Under the pieces are notes generated by a model. That model saw only the letters and a list, made by a program, of their open reading frames with translations. It made no database searches and had not been told where the DNA came from. Source: Solirubrum puertoriconensis (lineage in GTDB: Bacteria; Bacteroidota; Bacteroidia; Cytophagales; Hymenobacteraceae). From it: a stretch of 64,000 nucleotides of DNA. The stretch is taken from NCBI RefSeq assembly GCF_001483135.1, contig NZ_LNAL01000005.1, positions 186,001-250,000 on the forward strand, given 5' to 3'. Positions 9,255 through 17,637 of the stretch are shown in pieces (within the stretch, counting starts at the first letter, position 1; every line of letters begins with the position of its first letter). Position numbers and translations under genes: made by a program.

Positions 9255-10043
9255 CTAGGCGTTAGCCAACGCCCGATCGAGGTGCACGTAGCCGCCATCC
9301 ACGTGAATGATCTGGCCGGTGGTGTGGCTGCTGCGTTCCGAGAGCAGAAAGGCTACTGTGTTGGCAATTTCCTCAGGCGTAGTCATGCGGTTGCCCAGCG
9401 GAATTTTACCGCTGATTTCGCGCAGCTTTTCTTCGGGGTTGGGCAGGGTCTGAATCCACGACTCGTACTGCGGCGTCCAGCTCTCCGCTACCACCACGGC
9501 ATTCACCCGAATCTGGTACTTCAGCAGTTCCACCGCCCACTCGCGCGTGAGGGCGTTGCGGGCACCGTTGGCCGCGGCGTAAGCCGAGGTGTTGCCCTGC
9601 CCGGTTTCGGCTGTTTTGGAGGTGATGTTGACGATGGCGCCGCGGTGCTTTATCAACTCGGGCAAGGCGTAGTGCGCCAGCAGGTAGTAGTGCACCACGT
9701 TTTTGTGCAGCGAGGCCATAAAGCTCTCGTACGAGCCGTGCTCCAGCCCTACCCCGTCGTTGGCGCCGGCGTTGTTTACCAGCCCATCAATGCGGCCGAA
9801 CTGCGCGATTACTTGCTGCACGGCTTGCTCGCAGGCCTGCGGGGCGGATAGCTCGGCGGGTACTTGCCCGGCTTTTCCGCCCGCGGCTTCAATACTGGCC
9901 ACCACCTGTTGGTTGTCGGCCTCGTTCCGACCTAGGATAACCGGCACGGCGCCCTCGGCGGCCAGCACGCGCACGATGCCTTCCCCAATACCCTTCGCCC
10001 CGCCGCTCACCACAATTACCTTGTTCTGCAGCTCCAGATTCAT
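9255..10043 (-). CDS. SDR oxidoreductase, probable L-fucose (6-deoxyhexose) dehydrogenase with YxxxN active site
   Basis: 262 residues of classical short-chain dehydrogenase fold: GGAKGIG for NAD(P) binding near residue 15, NNAG near residue 89, and the catalytic serine in NITSKTAE. The expected YxxxK is Y-A-A-A-N here, so asparagine replaces the catalytic lysine. The sequence resembles L-fucose dehydrogenases that oxidize L-fucose to L-fuconolactone, and the neighbours encode the next steps. It is the last gene of the minus-strand operon, 15 bp after the lactonase gene. Its TAG stop is embedded in CCTAGGT. Rhamnose 1-dehydrogenase is a possible alternative. Confidence 0.82.
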   Translation of the reverse strand: MNLELQNKVIVVSGGAKGIGEGIVRVLAAEGAVPVILGRNEADNQQVVASIEAAGGKAGQVPAELSAPQACEQAVQQVIAQFGRIDGLVNNAGANDGVGLEHGSYESFMASLHKNVVHYYLLAHYALPELIKHRGAIVNITSKTAETGQGNTSAYAAANGARNALTREWAVELLKYQIRVNAVVVAESWTPQYESWIQTLPNPEEKLREISGKIPLGNRMTTPEEIANTVAFLLSERSSHTTGQIIHVDGGYVHLDRALANA

Positions 10044-10058
10044 GTTGAAGTAGGTTGA

Positions 10059-10889
10059 CTATAAACGGTAAAAGCGGGCCGCGTTTTCGCCCCAAAACTG
10101 GCGCTGCTCGGCGGCCGAAAAGCTGGTGAGGTAGCGCTGCGCTACGGCCATCACCTCGGTGTAAGTACCTGCCAATTGGCACACGGGCCAGTCGGAGCCG
10201 AACATTACGCGCTGCGGCCCGAACGCCTCAAACACCACGTCGAGGTAAGGCCGAAAATCGGCTGGCTGCCACTGCCGCCAATCGGCTTCCGTTACCAGCC
10301 CCGATACTTTGCAGCTCACGTTGGGCAAGGCGGCCAGGCTACGTACGTCGTAAGCCCACGCGGCCAGCTCGCCCTGCCGGATGTAGGGCTTGCCGAGGTG
10401 GTCGAGCACGAAGGGCAGCTCGGGGAAGGCCTCGACCAACTGCCGACAGTACGCCAGCTGATCGGGAAACACCAGCAAATCGTAGCTGAAGCCCTGCCGC
10501 TGCAGCGCCGCCAGGCCGCGCCGGAACGCGGGGGTCAGCATCAGGCCACGGTCGGTTTCGCTTTGCAGGACGTGCCGAAAGCCTTTGAGCTTGGCGTGCG
10601 GGCGGTAAGCGGCCAGCTGCTCCGCCACGTCGGGCGCCTGCAAATCAACCCAGCCCACTACGCCCCGAATAAACTCGTGGCGGGCAGCTAGTTCGAGCAG
10701 GAACGTGGTTTCGGTAGCCGACTGATCGGCCTGCACGGCCACGCAGCCATCGAAGCCGTGCTGGCGGAGCAGCGGGGCTAGGTCGGCGGGCAGAAAGTCG
10801 CGCCGGATAACGGCCATGTCTTCCGTTATCCAGGCGTCGCGCGCGGGCTGGTAGCGCCAGAAATGCTGGTGGGCGTCAATCCTGACCAT
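10059..10889 (-). CDS. Amidohydrolase-fold sugar lactonase (L-fuconolactonase-like)
   Basis: 276 residues of the amidohydrolase-2 TIM barrel. It opens with the metal-binding IDAHQHFW, has VLDHLGKP mid-protein and closes with MFGSDWPVC, whose aspartate is the catalytic residue of the superfamily. Relatives open L-fucono- or L-rhamnono-lactone to the aldonic acid. The start overlaps the 3' end of the upstream hydrolase gene by 14 bp, so the two are translationally coupled. Substrate is inferred from the operon. Confidence 0.85.
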   Translation of the reverse strand: MVRIDAHQHFWRYQPARDAWITEDMAVIRRDFLPADLAPLLRQHGFDGCVAVQADQSATETTFLLELAARHEFIRGVVGWVDLQAPDVAEQLAAYRPHAKLKGFRHVLQSETDRGLMLTPAFRRGLAALQRQGFSYDLLVFPDQLAYCRQLVEAFPELPFVLDHLGKPYIRQGELAAWAYDVRSLAALPNVSCKVSGLVTEADWRQWQPADFRPYLDVVFEAFGPQRVMFGSDWPVCQLAGTYTEVMAVAQRYLTSFSAAEQRQFWGENAARFYRL

Positions 10890-11736
10890 AAGCCTTTACC
10901 ACCTGCCGGGAGGTGCCCAGGCCATCGATGCCCAGCTCCACCACGTCGCCGGGCTGCAGATACACCGGAGGCTTCAGGCCTAAGCCCACGCCCGCGGGCG
11001 TGCCGGTCGAAATCACGTCGCCGGGCAGCAGAGTCATGAACTGGCTGATGTAGCTGATGAGGTAGGGAATGCGGAAGATGAGCTCGGCGGTGGTGCCATC
11101 CTGCATCAGCTGCCCGTTCACCGACAGCCACAAACGCAGGTTGTCGAGGTCGGGCAGCTCATCGGCCGTGGCCAGGTAGGGGCCTAGGGGCGCAAACGTG
11201 TCGCAGCCTTTGCCCTTATCCCAGGTGCCGCCGCGCTCCAGCTGAAACTCGCGTTCCGATACGTCGTTGTGCAGCACGTAGCCGGCAATGTAGCCCGGGG
11301 CGTCGGCCTCGCTCACGTAGGAGGCGCGCTTGCCAATTACCACGGCCAGCTCTACTTCCCAGTCGGTTTTCACCGAGTTTTTCGGAATCACAATGTCGTC
11401 GTGCGGGCCGACAATGGCGGTGGTCGATTTCAGAAACAGCACCGGCTCGGCGGGCGGGGTGGCGTCGGTTTCGCGGGCATGGTCGGCGTAATTCAGCCCC
11501 ACGCACACCAGCTTGGAGGGGCGCGCCACCGGGCTGCCCAGGCGCACCGAATCGGGCACCACTGGCAGCTTGCCGGCCAGCTGCTGTTCCACCACCTTAG
11601 CCAGCTGCAACAACCCGCCTTGGGCAAAAAACTGCTCGTCGTAGTCGCGCACCAGGGCCGATACGTCGTAGCGCACATCATCAATCAGAACGCCGGGTTT
11701 TTCCAGCTCAGGCTGGCCGAAGCGAATGAGTTTCAT
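10876..11736 (-). CDS. Fumarylacetoacetate hydrolase-family enzyme, probable 2,4-diketo-3-deoxy-L-fuconate hydrolase
   Basis: 286 residues. The C-terminal FAH fold carries the metal ligands in the EVELAVVIGK and DVSEREFQ segments and ends with STGTPAGVG. In deoxysugar pathways this family splits 2,4-diketo-3-deoxy-fuconate or -rhamnonate to pyruvate and L-lactate. That would feed the neighbouring lutABC genes. The gene overlaps the lactonase gene by 14 bp. Ureidoglycolate lyase-type annotations are common for this family but have no support here. Confidence 0.85.
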   Translation of the reverse strand: MKLIRFGQPELEKPGVLIDDVRYDVSALVRDYDEQFFAQGGLLQLAKVVEQQLAGKLPVVPDSVRLGSPVARPSKLVCVGLNYADHARETDATPPAEPVLFLKSTTAIVGPHDDIVIPKNSVKTDWEVELAVVIGKRASYVSEADAPGYIAGYVLHNDVSEREFQLERGGTWDKGKGCDTFAPLGPYLATADELPDLDNLRLWLSVNGQLMQDGTTAELIFRIPYLISYISQFMTLLPGDVISTGTPAGVGLGLKPPVYLQPGDVVELGIDGLGTSRQVVKAYGQD

Positions 11737-11810
11737 AGGTGAAGAAGGAATTGGTGAGGCCGCGGCAACAGCGGCCTTGGGTTGCCCGGAGCGTGGCGGG
11801 CGTTCAAGGT

Positions 11811-12575
11811 CTAATTATTCAGTTTGATAAAGCCGCCGTCGATGGGAAAATCGCAGCCCGTTACGAAGCCGGCTTCGTCGGAACACAGATACAACGCCAA
11901 CGCGGCAATTTCGTCGGGCTGACCCATGCGGCCGATGGGTTGGCTTTTGGAGAGCTTCTCAAAAATCTCAGCCTCTTGCCCGGCGTAGTTTTTGGCGATG
12001 AATCCATCGACAAACGGCGTGTGCACCCGGGCCGGCGAAATGCTGTTGCAGCGGATGCCCGCCCCTAGGTAGTCGCGGGCCACCGACAGCGTCATGGCGA
12101 AGATGGCGCCCTTGCTCATGGAGTACGCGAAGCGGTCGGTGATGCCTACGTGCGCGGCAATGGAGGCCACGTTCAGGATTACGCCCCCGCCCTGCCGTTT
12201 CATCAGCGGCACGGCGGCGTGCAGGCAGTTGTAGGCGCCCTTCACATTTACCTGGTACACGCGGTCGAAATCGGCCTCGGCGGTATTTTCCACGTTGCCC
12301 ACGTGCGCAATGCCGGCGTTGTTGATGAGAATATCGGCTCGCCCGATTGCCCCAAACGTGGCTTGTACCTGTGCCTGCTGGCTTACATCGGCCGCGTGCA
12401 CCTGCACGGCGCCGCCAGCTTGGGAAATTTCGTCGGCGGTGTCCTGGGCTGCGGCGGTGTTTAGCTCGATGATGTGCACCGCAGCGCCCTGGCGGGCAAA
12501 CAGCAAGCTAATGGCCCGGCCAATGCCGCTGCCGCCGCCCGTTACGACGGCCGTTTTGCCACTTAAACTGAACAT
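11811..12575 (-). CDS. SDR oxidoreductase, probable 2-keto-3-deoxy-L-fuconate dehydrogenase
   Basis: 254 residues. A canonical SDR with TGGGSGIG at residue 12, NNAG near 86, catalytic serine in NVASIAAH and a complete YSMSK, unlike the other SDR of this operon. Such enzymes oxidize C4 of the 2-keto-3-deoxy acid before the FAH-family hydrolase acts. It lies 74 bp upstream of the hydrolase gene and 40 bp downstream of the permease gene on the same strand. Role is from family and operon order. Confidence 0.85.
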   Translation of the reverse strand: MFSLSGKTAVVTGGGSGIGRAISLLFARQGAAVHIIELNTAAAQDTADEISQAGGAVQVHAADVSQQAQVQATFGAIGRADILINNAGIAHVGNVENTAEADFDRVYQVNVKGAYNCLHAAVPLMKRQGGGVILNVASIAAHVGITDRFAYSMSKGAIFAMTLSVARDYLGAGIRCNSISPARVHTPFVDGFIAKNYAGQEAEIFEKLSKSQPIGRMGQPDEIAALALYLCSDEAGFVTGCDFPIDGGFIKLNN

Positions 12576-12615
12576 GCAGGAAGAAAAGCGAAGATGAAGA
12601 GAAACGCAGCTTGGG

Positions 12616-13881
12616 TTAGTGGCCGCCGGCCGCCACTAGCGCGGGTTGGCGGGCGGTTTTAAGGTTGGTGAGGGCAAAGAGCAGCACCACCACAAAGCAG
12701 CCGCCGGGTACCACGTAGGCCGTTTGCACGGTGCTTAGGTCGGAAAGCCAGCCCATCAGCACCGGGAATACGGCGCCGCTCACAATGGCCATGATCAGCA
12801 ATGATGAGCCCACTTTGGTGTGGGTACCCAGGCCGCGAATGCTAAGCGAAAAGATGGTGGGAAACATGATGGACATGAAGAACTCCACTCCCATCAGCGC
12901 ATACACCGGCAACTGCCCGCGCAACCCTACAGCCAGCCCAATCAGGGCCATGTTCACGAGGCTGTAAATGGCCAACAGCCGCGCCGGCGGCACCACGCGC
13001 AGCAGGGCCGTTCCAATAAACCTACCGGCCATAAAGCCCAGCAATGCCCCCGACAAATACAGCGTGGCGGTTTTCTCGGCAATGCCGGCTACCTGCCCCG
13101 CAAACCGGATAAAAAAGCTGCTGATGCACACCTGCGCCCCCACGTAAAAGAACTGCGCCACTACCCCCAGGAGCAGGTTTTTCTCCTGCCACAACGAGGT
13201 AGCGCGGCTGCCCTCCTGCTCGGCGGCATCCTCCACAATCTCGGGCAAGCGCGTGAAGTACAGCACCACAGCCACCAGCAGCACTACCGCGCCAATAGCC
13301 AGGTAGGGCAGCTGCACGGCCGCAGCTTCGCGCCCTAGGTAGGCGGAGAGTTCGGCAGGGCTCATGGCCTGCTCCTCGGCGGCCGTCAGCGTGCGGCCCG
13401 ACAGAATGAGCTGACCGCCTACCAGCGGAGCCAGCGTAGCCGCTAACCCGTTGAACGACTGCGCGAAGTTGAGGCGCTGAGCGGCGCTGTCGGCATGACC
13501 AAGTACGGTGATGTAAGGATTGGCGGCGGTTTCGAGGAAGGTAAGCCCGCTGGCAATGATGAACAGCGCCGCCAGAAAGAAGCCGTAGGTGCGCGCCTCG
13601 GCCGCGGGGTAAAACAGAAAAGCGCCGGTAGCAAATAGCGCCAGGCCCACCAGAATGCCGCCTTTATAGCCAAACCGCTGCATAAACCGACCGGCGGGCA
13701 GCGCCATCAGGAAATACGCCACGAAAAAAGCCGAATCGATAAACGCCGACTGCGCATCGGTGAGCTGGCAGGCTTTTTTGAGGTGCGGAATGAGCACCGG
13801 GTTCAGGTTGACGGCAAAGCCCCACAGAAAGAACAGCGAGGTGATAAGCCCCACGGCGAAGAGGTTGCGGCTGGTTTTCAT
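12616..13881 (-). CDS. fucP: L-fucose:proton symporter, MFS permease
   Basis: 421 residues from the ATG at 13881; a longer frame to 13941 enters a terminator and is not used. Twelve hydrophobic segments are evident. Sequence (SLFFLWGFAVNLNPVLIPHLKKA near the start, ETAANPYITVLG in helix 4-5) places it in the FucP/GluP sugar:H+ symporter group of the inner membrane. It is the first gene of the catabolic operon and suggests free L-fucose as the substrate, although related permeases carry other sugars. Confidence 0.88.
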   Translation of the reverse strand: MKTSRNLFAVGLITSLFFLWGFAVNLNPVLIPHLKKACQLTDAQSAFIDSAFFVAYFLMALPAGRFMQRFGYKGGILVGLALFATGAFLFYPAAEARTYGFFLAALFIIASGLTFLETAANPYITVLGHADSAAQRLNFAQSFNGLAATLAPLVGGQLILSGRTLTAAEEQAMSPAELSAYLGREAAAVQLPYLAIGAVVLLVAVVLYFTRLPEIVEDAAEQEGSRATSLWQEKNLLLGVVAQFFYVGAQVCISSFFIRFAGQVAGIAEKTATLYLSGALLGFMAGRFIGTALLRVVPPARLLAIYSLVNMALIGLAVGLRGQLPVYALMGVEFFMSIMFPTIFSLSIRGLGTHTKVGSSLLIMAIVSGAVFPVLMGWLSDLSTVQTAYVVPGGCFVVVLLFALTNLKTARQPALVAAGGH

Positions 13882-13932
13882 GGGCAGTGTACTGAAAACG
13901 GCAAAGGCGCTGCGGCACCTAGGGCAATTGGC

Positions 13933-13970
13933 CAAAAACAACGGAGCCCCGACCTAGGGCCAGGGCTCCG
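13933..13970 (-). terminator. Rho-independent terminator after the GH28 gene
   Basis: On the minus strand CGGAGCCC pairs with GGGCTCCG (8 bp; plus-strand 13963-13970 and 13942-13949) and is followed by TTGTTTTT. The loop contains CCTAGGT. It sits between the pectin cluster and fucP, so the fucose operon should have its own promoter. Confidence 0.8.
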
Positions 13971-13977
13971 CGCGGGG

Positions 13978-15396
13978 TTAGTACTTCATATCGGTGCTGT
14001 TCAGCACGGCCACCGGCTCCTGGTCTTCGGCTTTGATTTGCAGGCCCCTTATGCTCCAGCCCTTCGCGTGGTCGATTTTACCTGCCGAAGCCGCCGTCAT
14101 GGTAATGTTCTCGAAGGTGAAGTTCTCGAGCTGCGACACGGGCAGGCCTTCGGCCGAAATGGCCTCTTTGGCGTTGGTGGCGCGCAGGTTGCGGATGGTA
14201 ACGTTGCGGAAGTGCGGGGTGCCGCGCTCGGGCTCCACCTTGGCCAGCATCTTTTTCCAGTGCTCGGGCAAGGTGGCTTCAGTGTAGCCAGCGGGCAGCG
14301 TGGAGTAGCTGTACGAGGGGTTCCAGTTCATCGTCATGATGATGGGCACGCGCACCGATTCCATTTCAATGTCTTCCACCAGAATGTCCTCGACCACGCC
14401 GCCGCGGTTGGTGGCCGATTTTAGGCGGATGCCGTACTTGGTGCCTTTGGCTTTGAGCCCGCGGGCAATTACGTGCCGGATGCTGCCCGACGTTTCGGAG
14501 CCGCAGGTGAACAGCCCGTCGCCGGCGCCGGCTACGCAGTTCTGAATGAGGATGTACTCGGTGGGCCGGTTCACGCGCAGGCCGTCCCAGTCGCGGCCGG
14601 CTTTCAGGCAAAAGTTATCGTCGTTGCAGTCGATGTCGCAGTTTTGCACCAGCACGTAGGAGCTCGAGTCGATGTCGATGCCGTCGGTGCTGGGGCCGTG
14701 GCCGCCAATGTTGTTGCGCACCACTAGGCCATCGGCCGTTACGTTTTTCGAGTACAGGATGTGCACCGTCCAGAAACCGGCGCGCTGTAGGGTAATGCCC
14801 TTCAGGGTAACGTTGCTGGAGTTGGCTACCAGCAAGGTGCGGGGGCGTTTGGCGTCGTAATCCACAATCCAGCGCAGGCCTTTGGCGTCGTACTCCTTGC
14901 GCATGGCCCAGTACTTATCCCAAAACGGCTTGCCCTGCCCGTCCACGGTGCCTTCGCCGGTAATGGCTACGTTGTCCTGATCGAGCACGTTGATAAGCGC
15001 CGCGGGCCAGGTCATTTCTACGCCGGCAATGCGCGAGGGCATTTCGGGGTAATCTTTTAAGTCCTGGCTGCCGAGCAGCGTTACGCCTTTATCGAGTTGC
15101 AGCGTTACGCCCCTTTTGAGAAAGATGGAGCCCGTGAGGTACTGCCCCGGCGCAAAGGTTACTACCCCGCCCTTTTTAGCCGCAGCATCAATGGCTTTCT
15201 GAATGGCTTTGGTGCTGAGCGTTTTGCCATCGGGCAGGGCGCCGTACTTGGCTACAGCAAACGTAGCTTTGCCGGTGGGCAGCGTTTTGGCGCCTACGTT
15301 CTTGGTCCAGTCCGCTGCAGCCGGGTGCGCGTCGGGCGAACTGAAAGTGCTCAGCCAGGCGAGCAGCGGCAACAGAAAAGAAAGCACGGAATGCAT
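13978..15396 (-). CDS. Glycoside hydrolase family 28 (polygalacturonase/rhamnogalacturonase type)
   Basis: 472 residues with a signal peptide (hydrophobic to about residue 20). The right-handed beta-helix carries the GH28 active-site segments: STDGIDID, CNDDNFCLKAG with the catalytic aspartate pair, GSETSG in place of the usual G-HG, and RLKS equivalent to RIK. It should hydrolyse alpha-galacturonosyl bonds in homogalacturonan or rhamnogalacturonan outside the inner membrane. The surrounding GH106, GH105 and PL22 genes point to rhamnogalacturonan. Exo or endo action cannot be told. Confidence 0.92.
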   Translation of the reverse strand: MHSVLSFLLPLLAWLSTFSSPDAHPAAADWTKNVGAKTLPTGKATFAVAKYGALPDGKTLSTKAIQKAIDAAAKKGGVVTFAPGQYLTGSIFLKRGVTLQLDKGVTLLGSQDLKDYPEMPSRIAGVEMTWPAALINVLDQDNVAITGEGTVDGQGKPFWDKYWAMRKEYDAKGLRWIVDYDAKRPRTLLVANSSNVTLKGITLQRAGFWTVHILYSKNVTADGLVVRNNIGGHGPSTDGIDIDSSSYVLVQNCDIDCNDDNFCLKAGRDWDGLRVNRPTEYILIQNCVAGAGDGLFTCGSETSGSIRHVIARGLKAKGTKYGIRLKSATNRGGVVEDILVEDIEMESVRVPIIMTMNWNPSYSYSTLPAGYTEATLPEHWKKMLAKVEPERGTPHFRNVTIRNLRATNAKEAISAEGLPVSQLENFTFENITMTAASAGKIDHAKGWSIRGLQIKAEDQEPVAVLNSTDMKY

Positions 15397-15609
15397 AGCC
15401 GAAGTAGTTAGTGGCGAAACCTAGGGCGGAGGTAGCTCTGGCTGGCAGCTTGGCAGGCCCGTTGGGCGCAAGTCGCCGCCACTTCCCGATGCCGGCGCTT
15501 GGTATACCAGCCACCAGCCAGAGCGATTCCCACGGTGCCAATTTGGGCGTTGCCGTAGCCTATACCCTCCCGCACCCTCCTGCTATCGGGTACTTTTTGC
15601 CGGCTGCAC

Positions 15610-15924
15610 CTAGGACTGATGAAACACCCGGCGCAAGGGGGTAACTATCGGCGAGTTGTCGGGGTTGGTTTCCATCAGGTCTGCCATGTAGGCCCACCAG
15701 CGTTGCATCACCTCCTGCATCGGCAATTCATCAGCTGTGTGGTTTGGAATGCGCTTCTGAATCGCGAAAAGTTTGCCGCTGGCCTCGTCGAGGAAAATGG
15801 AGTAGTCGCGGATGCCCGCCTGCTGCAGCACTGCCGACAACTCGGGCCAGATTTCTTCGTGCCGGCGCGGGTACTCGACCGCTACCCCCGGCCGCAGCTG
15901 CATGGTAAAGGCTACTTCTTCCAT
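15610..15924 (-). CDS. rhaM: L-rhamnose mutarotase
   Basis: 104 residues from the ATG at 15924, the same size as E. coli RhaM; the longer open frame to 16140 has no family similarity. RHEEIWPEL, DYSIFLDE and WWAYMADLME contain the His, Tyr and Trp residues of the sugar pocket. It interconverts alpha and beta L-rhamnose and speeds supply to the isomerase. Its location among pectin enzymes ties the minus-strand cluster to the rhamnose genes at 1-6 kb. The TAG stop is embedded in CCTAGGT. The 213 bp between its stop and the GH28 start hold no gene; an 11-bp inverted repeat (15435-15445 / 15514-15524) is the only structure seen. Confidence 0.93.
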   Translation of the reverse strand: MEEVAFTMQLRPGVAVEYPRRHEEIWPELSAVLQQAGIRDYSIFLDEASGKLFAIQKRIPNHTADELPMQEVMQRWWAYMADLMETNPDNSPIVTPLRRVFHQS

Positions 15925-16037
15925 TCGGTTTAGAGCATGGGTTAGGTACACCGCCCAAGGCTCAGCCCAGTCAGCGTGAGCTGCGGCCGCGCCTAGGTGG
16001 CGATGATGTAGAATGTACCGTCGGCTGAACCCGAAGC

Positions 16038-17582
16038 CTACAGCTTGCCTTGCGTGGGCGTGCGCCACGTATCGGTGCGGAAGGGCGAAGCTGGCAAGCC
16101 AGCGCCGTTGTAAAAGTTTGGGTACGGCACGTGCTGCCAAGCAAAGCGTACGGCTACGGGCTGTGGCACTTCCTTGCTCCAGACCACTACTTGGTTGCCT
16201 TCAATTTTGGCTTGCGCCGGATGAAATATGCTGTCGGGCCCGGCAATGGTGAACTCGCGCAGCGGACCACCTCGGGCTACCAAGCCGCCGTGCGCGTGCG
16301 AAAACTGCAGGTGCGCCTGCCCGTTTTGCACGCGCAGGCTTTCGTAGAGCGGCCCCGAGTACGGGCGCTTTTTCTCGCCGTATTCCTTCGCCAGCGCCCA
16401 CTGCGCCAGGCGGTGGCCCACCACCTGCTTGTTGCGCGGGTGGATATCGGTGGAGTCGCCGGCATCGGTAATCACGGCCATGCCGGTTTGTGGCACTGCT
16501 AGCATGGTAAGCAATTGGGCTTCCCTGATTTCGGGGTTCTGGCTGCGGTGCGGGGCAATTTGTACGAAGTAAAACGGCAGCTTCGGCTGCTGCCACTCCT
16601 CGCGCCACGAGGCAATAAGGGCCGGAAACAGGCGCCGGTACTGGTAGGCGCGCTCGGCGTTGTTTTCGCCCTGGTACCAGATTACGCCCCGCAAGGTGAA
16701 CGGCACCAGCGGATGAATCATGGCGTTGTAGTTCTTGTAGGGCGACTTGTTGCTGGTGGCACCGATGGGCTCGCGCGGCGCCGAGCGGCGCAAACCGGGG
16801 TTGGCGGCGCGCTCCTGCTGGTACTCCTGCCGCTTGCTGTGGTAGGCGGCCAGGTCCTGCTCGTAGGTTTCGAGGCCACGCTGGTAGCGGGCCAGAATGG
16901 GCCTGAAATCAGCATCCTGCTCCAGCACTTCGCGGCGCGTCCACGACTCGGCCGGCGTACCGCCCCAGGAGGAGTTGACGAGCCCGATGGGCAGCTTGGT
17001 GCGCTCGTGAATTTCCTGGGCGAAGAAGTACGCCACCGCCGAAAACTCGCCCGCGGTTTGCGGGCTGCACGCAACCCAGCTGCCCTCGGCATTGGGCTGC
17101 GGCGTGTCGGCTACTTGGTTTTTCACCGTGAACATGCGAATGGCCGGGTAGTTGGCCTGGGGCAGCACCTCCGCCTCGTTTACCACGCCCGAGTACGAGC
17201 CGCTGTTCGGCCGCTTGCTGATGGGAAACACCATATTCGATTGCCCCGCGCACAGCCACACCTCGCCGAGCAGCACGTTGCGCACGCTCAGCCGGTTTTT
17301 GCCCACCAAGCTCAGCTCGTACGGCCCGCCCGCACGACCGGTAGGCACGCGCACCAGCCACTTGCCCTGCTCATCGGCCACCACGCGCACGGGCTTGTTG
17401 CTCCAGCTAGGCGTTACTGTAACGGCCTCGCCCGGGTCGGCCCAGCCCCACAGCGCCACGCTGGCTTGCTGCTGCAGCACCATGTGGTCGGCAATAAGGG
17501 CGGGCAGCCGAATGTTGGCCGTGGCGGAAAGGCTGAGCAGGCAAGCCGCTAGCAGCGGCGTAAGTAACTGATGATGGCGCAT
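16038..17582 (-). CDS. Secreted SGNH-hydrolase esterase (sialate O-acetylesterase family)
   Basis: 514 residues from the ATG at 17582, preceding a clear signal peptide (LLTPLLAACLLSLSATA). The SGNH landmarks are CAGQSNM with the nucleophilic serine near residue 105, WYQGENNA and the C-terminal DIHPRNK with catalytic Asp and His. The family is named for sialate 9-O-acetylesterase, but in pectin loci members remove acetyl groups from plant polysaccharides, the likelier role here. It lies 55 bp after the beta-propeller gene in the same direction. Confidence 0.88.
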   Translation of the reverse strand: MRHHQLLTPLLAACLLSLSATANIRLPALIADHMVLQQQASVALWGWADPGEAVTVTPSWSNKPVRVVADEQGKWLVRVPTGRAGGPYELSLVGKNRLSVRNVLLGEVWLCAGQSNMVFPISKRPNSGSYSGVVNEAEVLPQANYPAIRMFTVKNQVADTPQPNAEGSWVACSPQTAGEFSAVAYFFAQEIHERTKLPIGLVNSSWGGTPAESWTRREVLEQDADFRPILARYQRGLETYEQDLAAYHSKRQEYQQERAANPGLRRSAPREPIGATSNKSPYKNYNAMIHPLVPFTLRGVIWYQGENNAERAYQYRRLFPALIASWREEWQQPKLPFYFVQIAPHRSQNPEIREAQLLTMLAVPQTGMAVITDAGDSTDIHPRNKQVVGHRLAQWALAKEYGEKKRPYSGPLYESLRVQNGQAHLQFSHAHGGLVARGGPLREFTIAGPDSIFHPAQAKIEGNQVVVWSKEVPQPVAVRFAWQHVPYPNFYNGAGLPASPFRTDTWRTPTQGKL

Positions 17583-17637
17583 AAGCAAAACCGATATCCA
17601 AGTCAGTTTAGGCCGCCGCAATGGCGCAAGCTTGGCC

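Noticed and set aside
15435-15524. 11-bp inverted repeat GCTCTGGCTGG between GH28 and rhaM as a terminator
   Set aside because: The arms are 68 bp apart and no T tract follows; significance is unclear.
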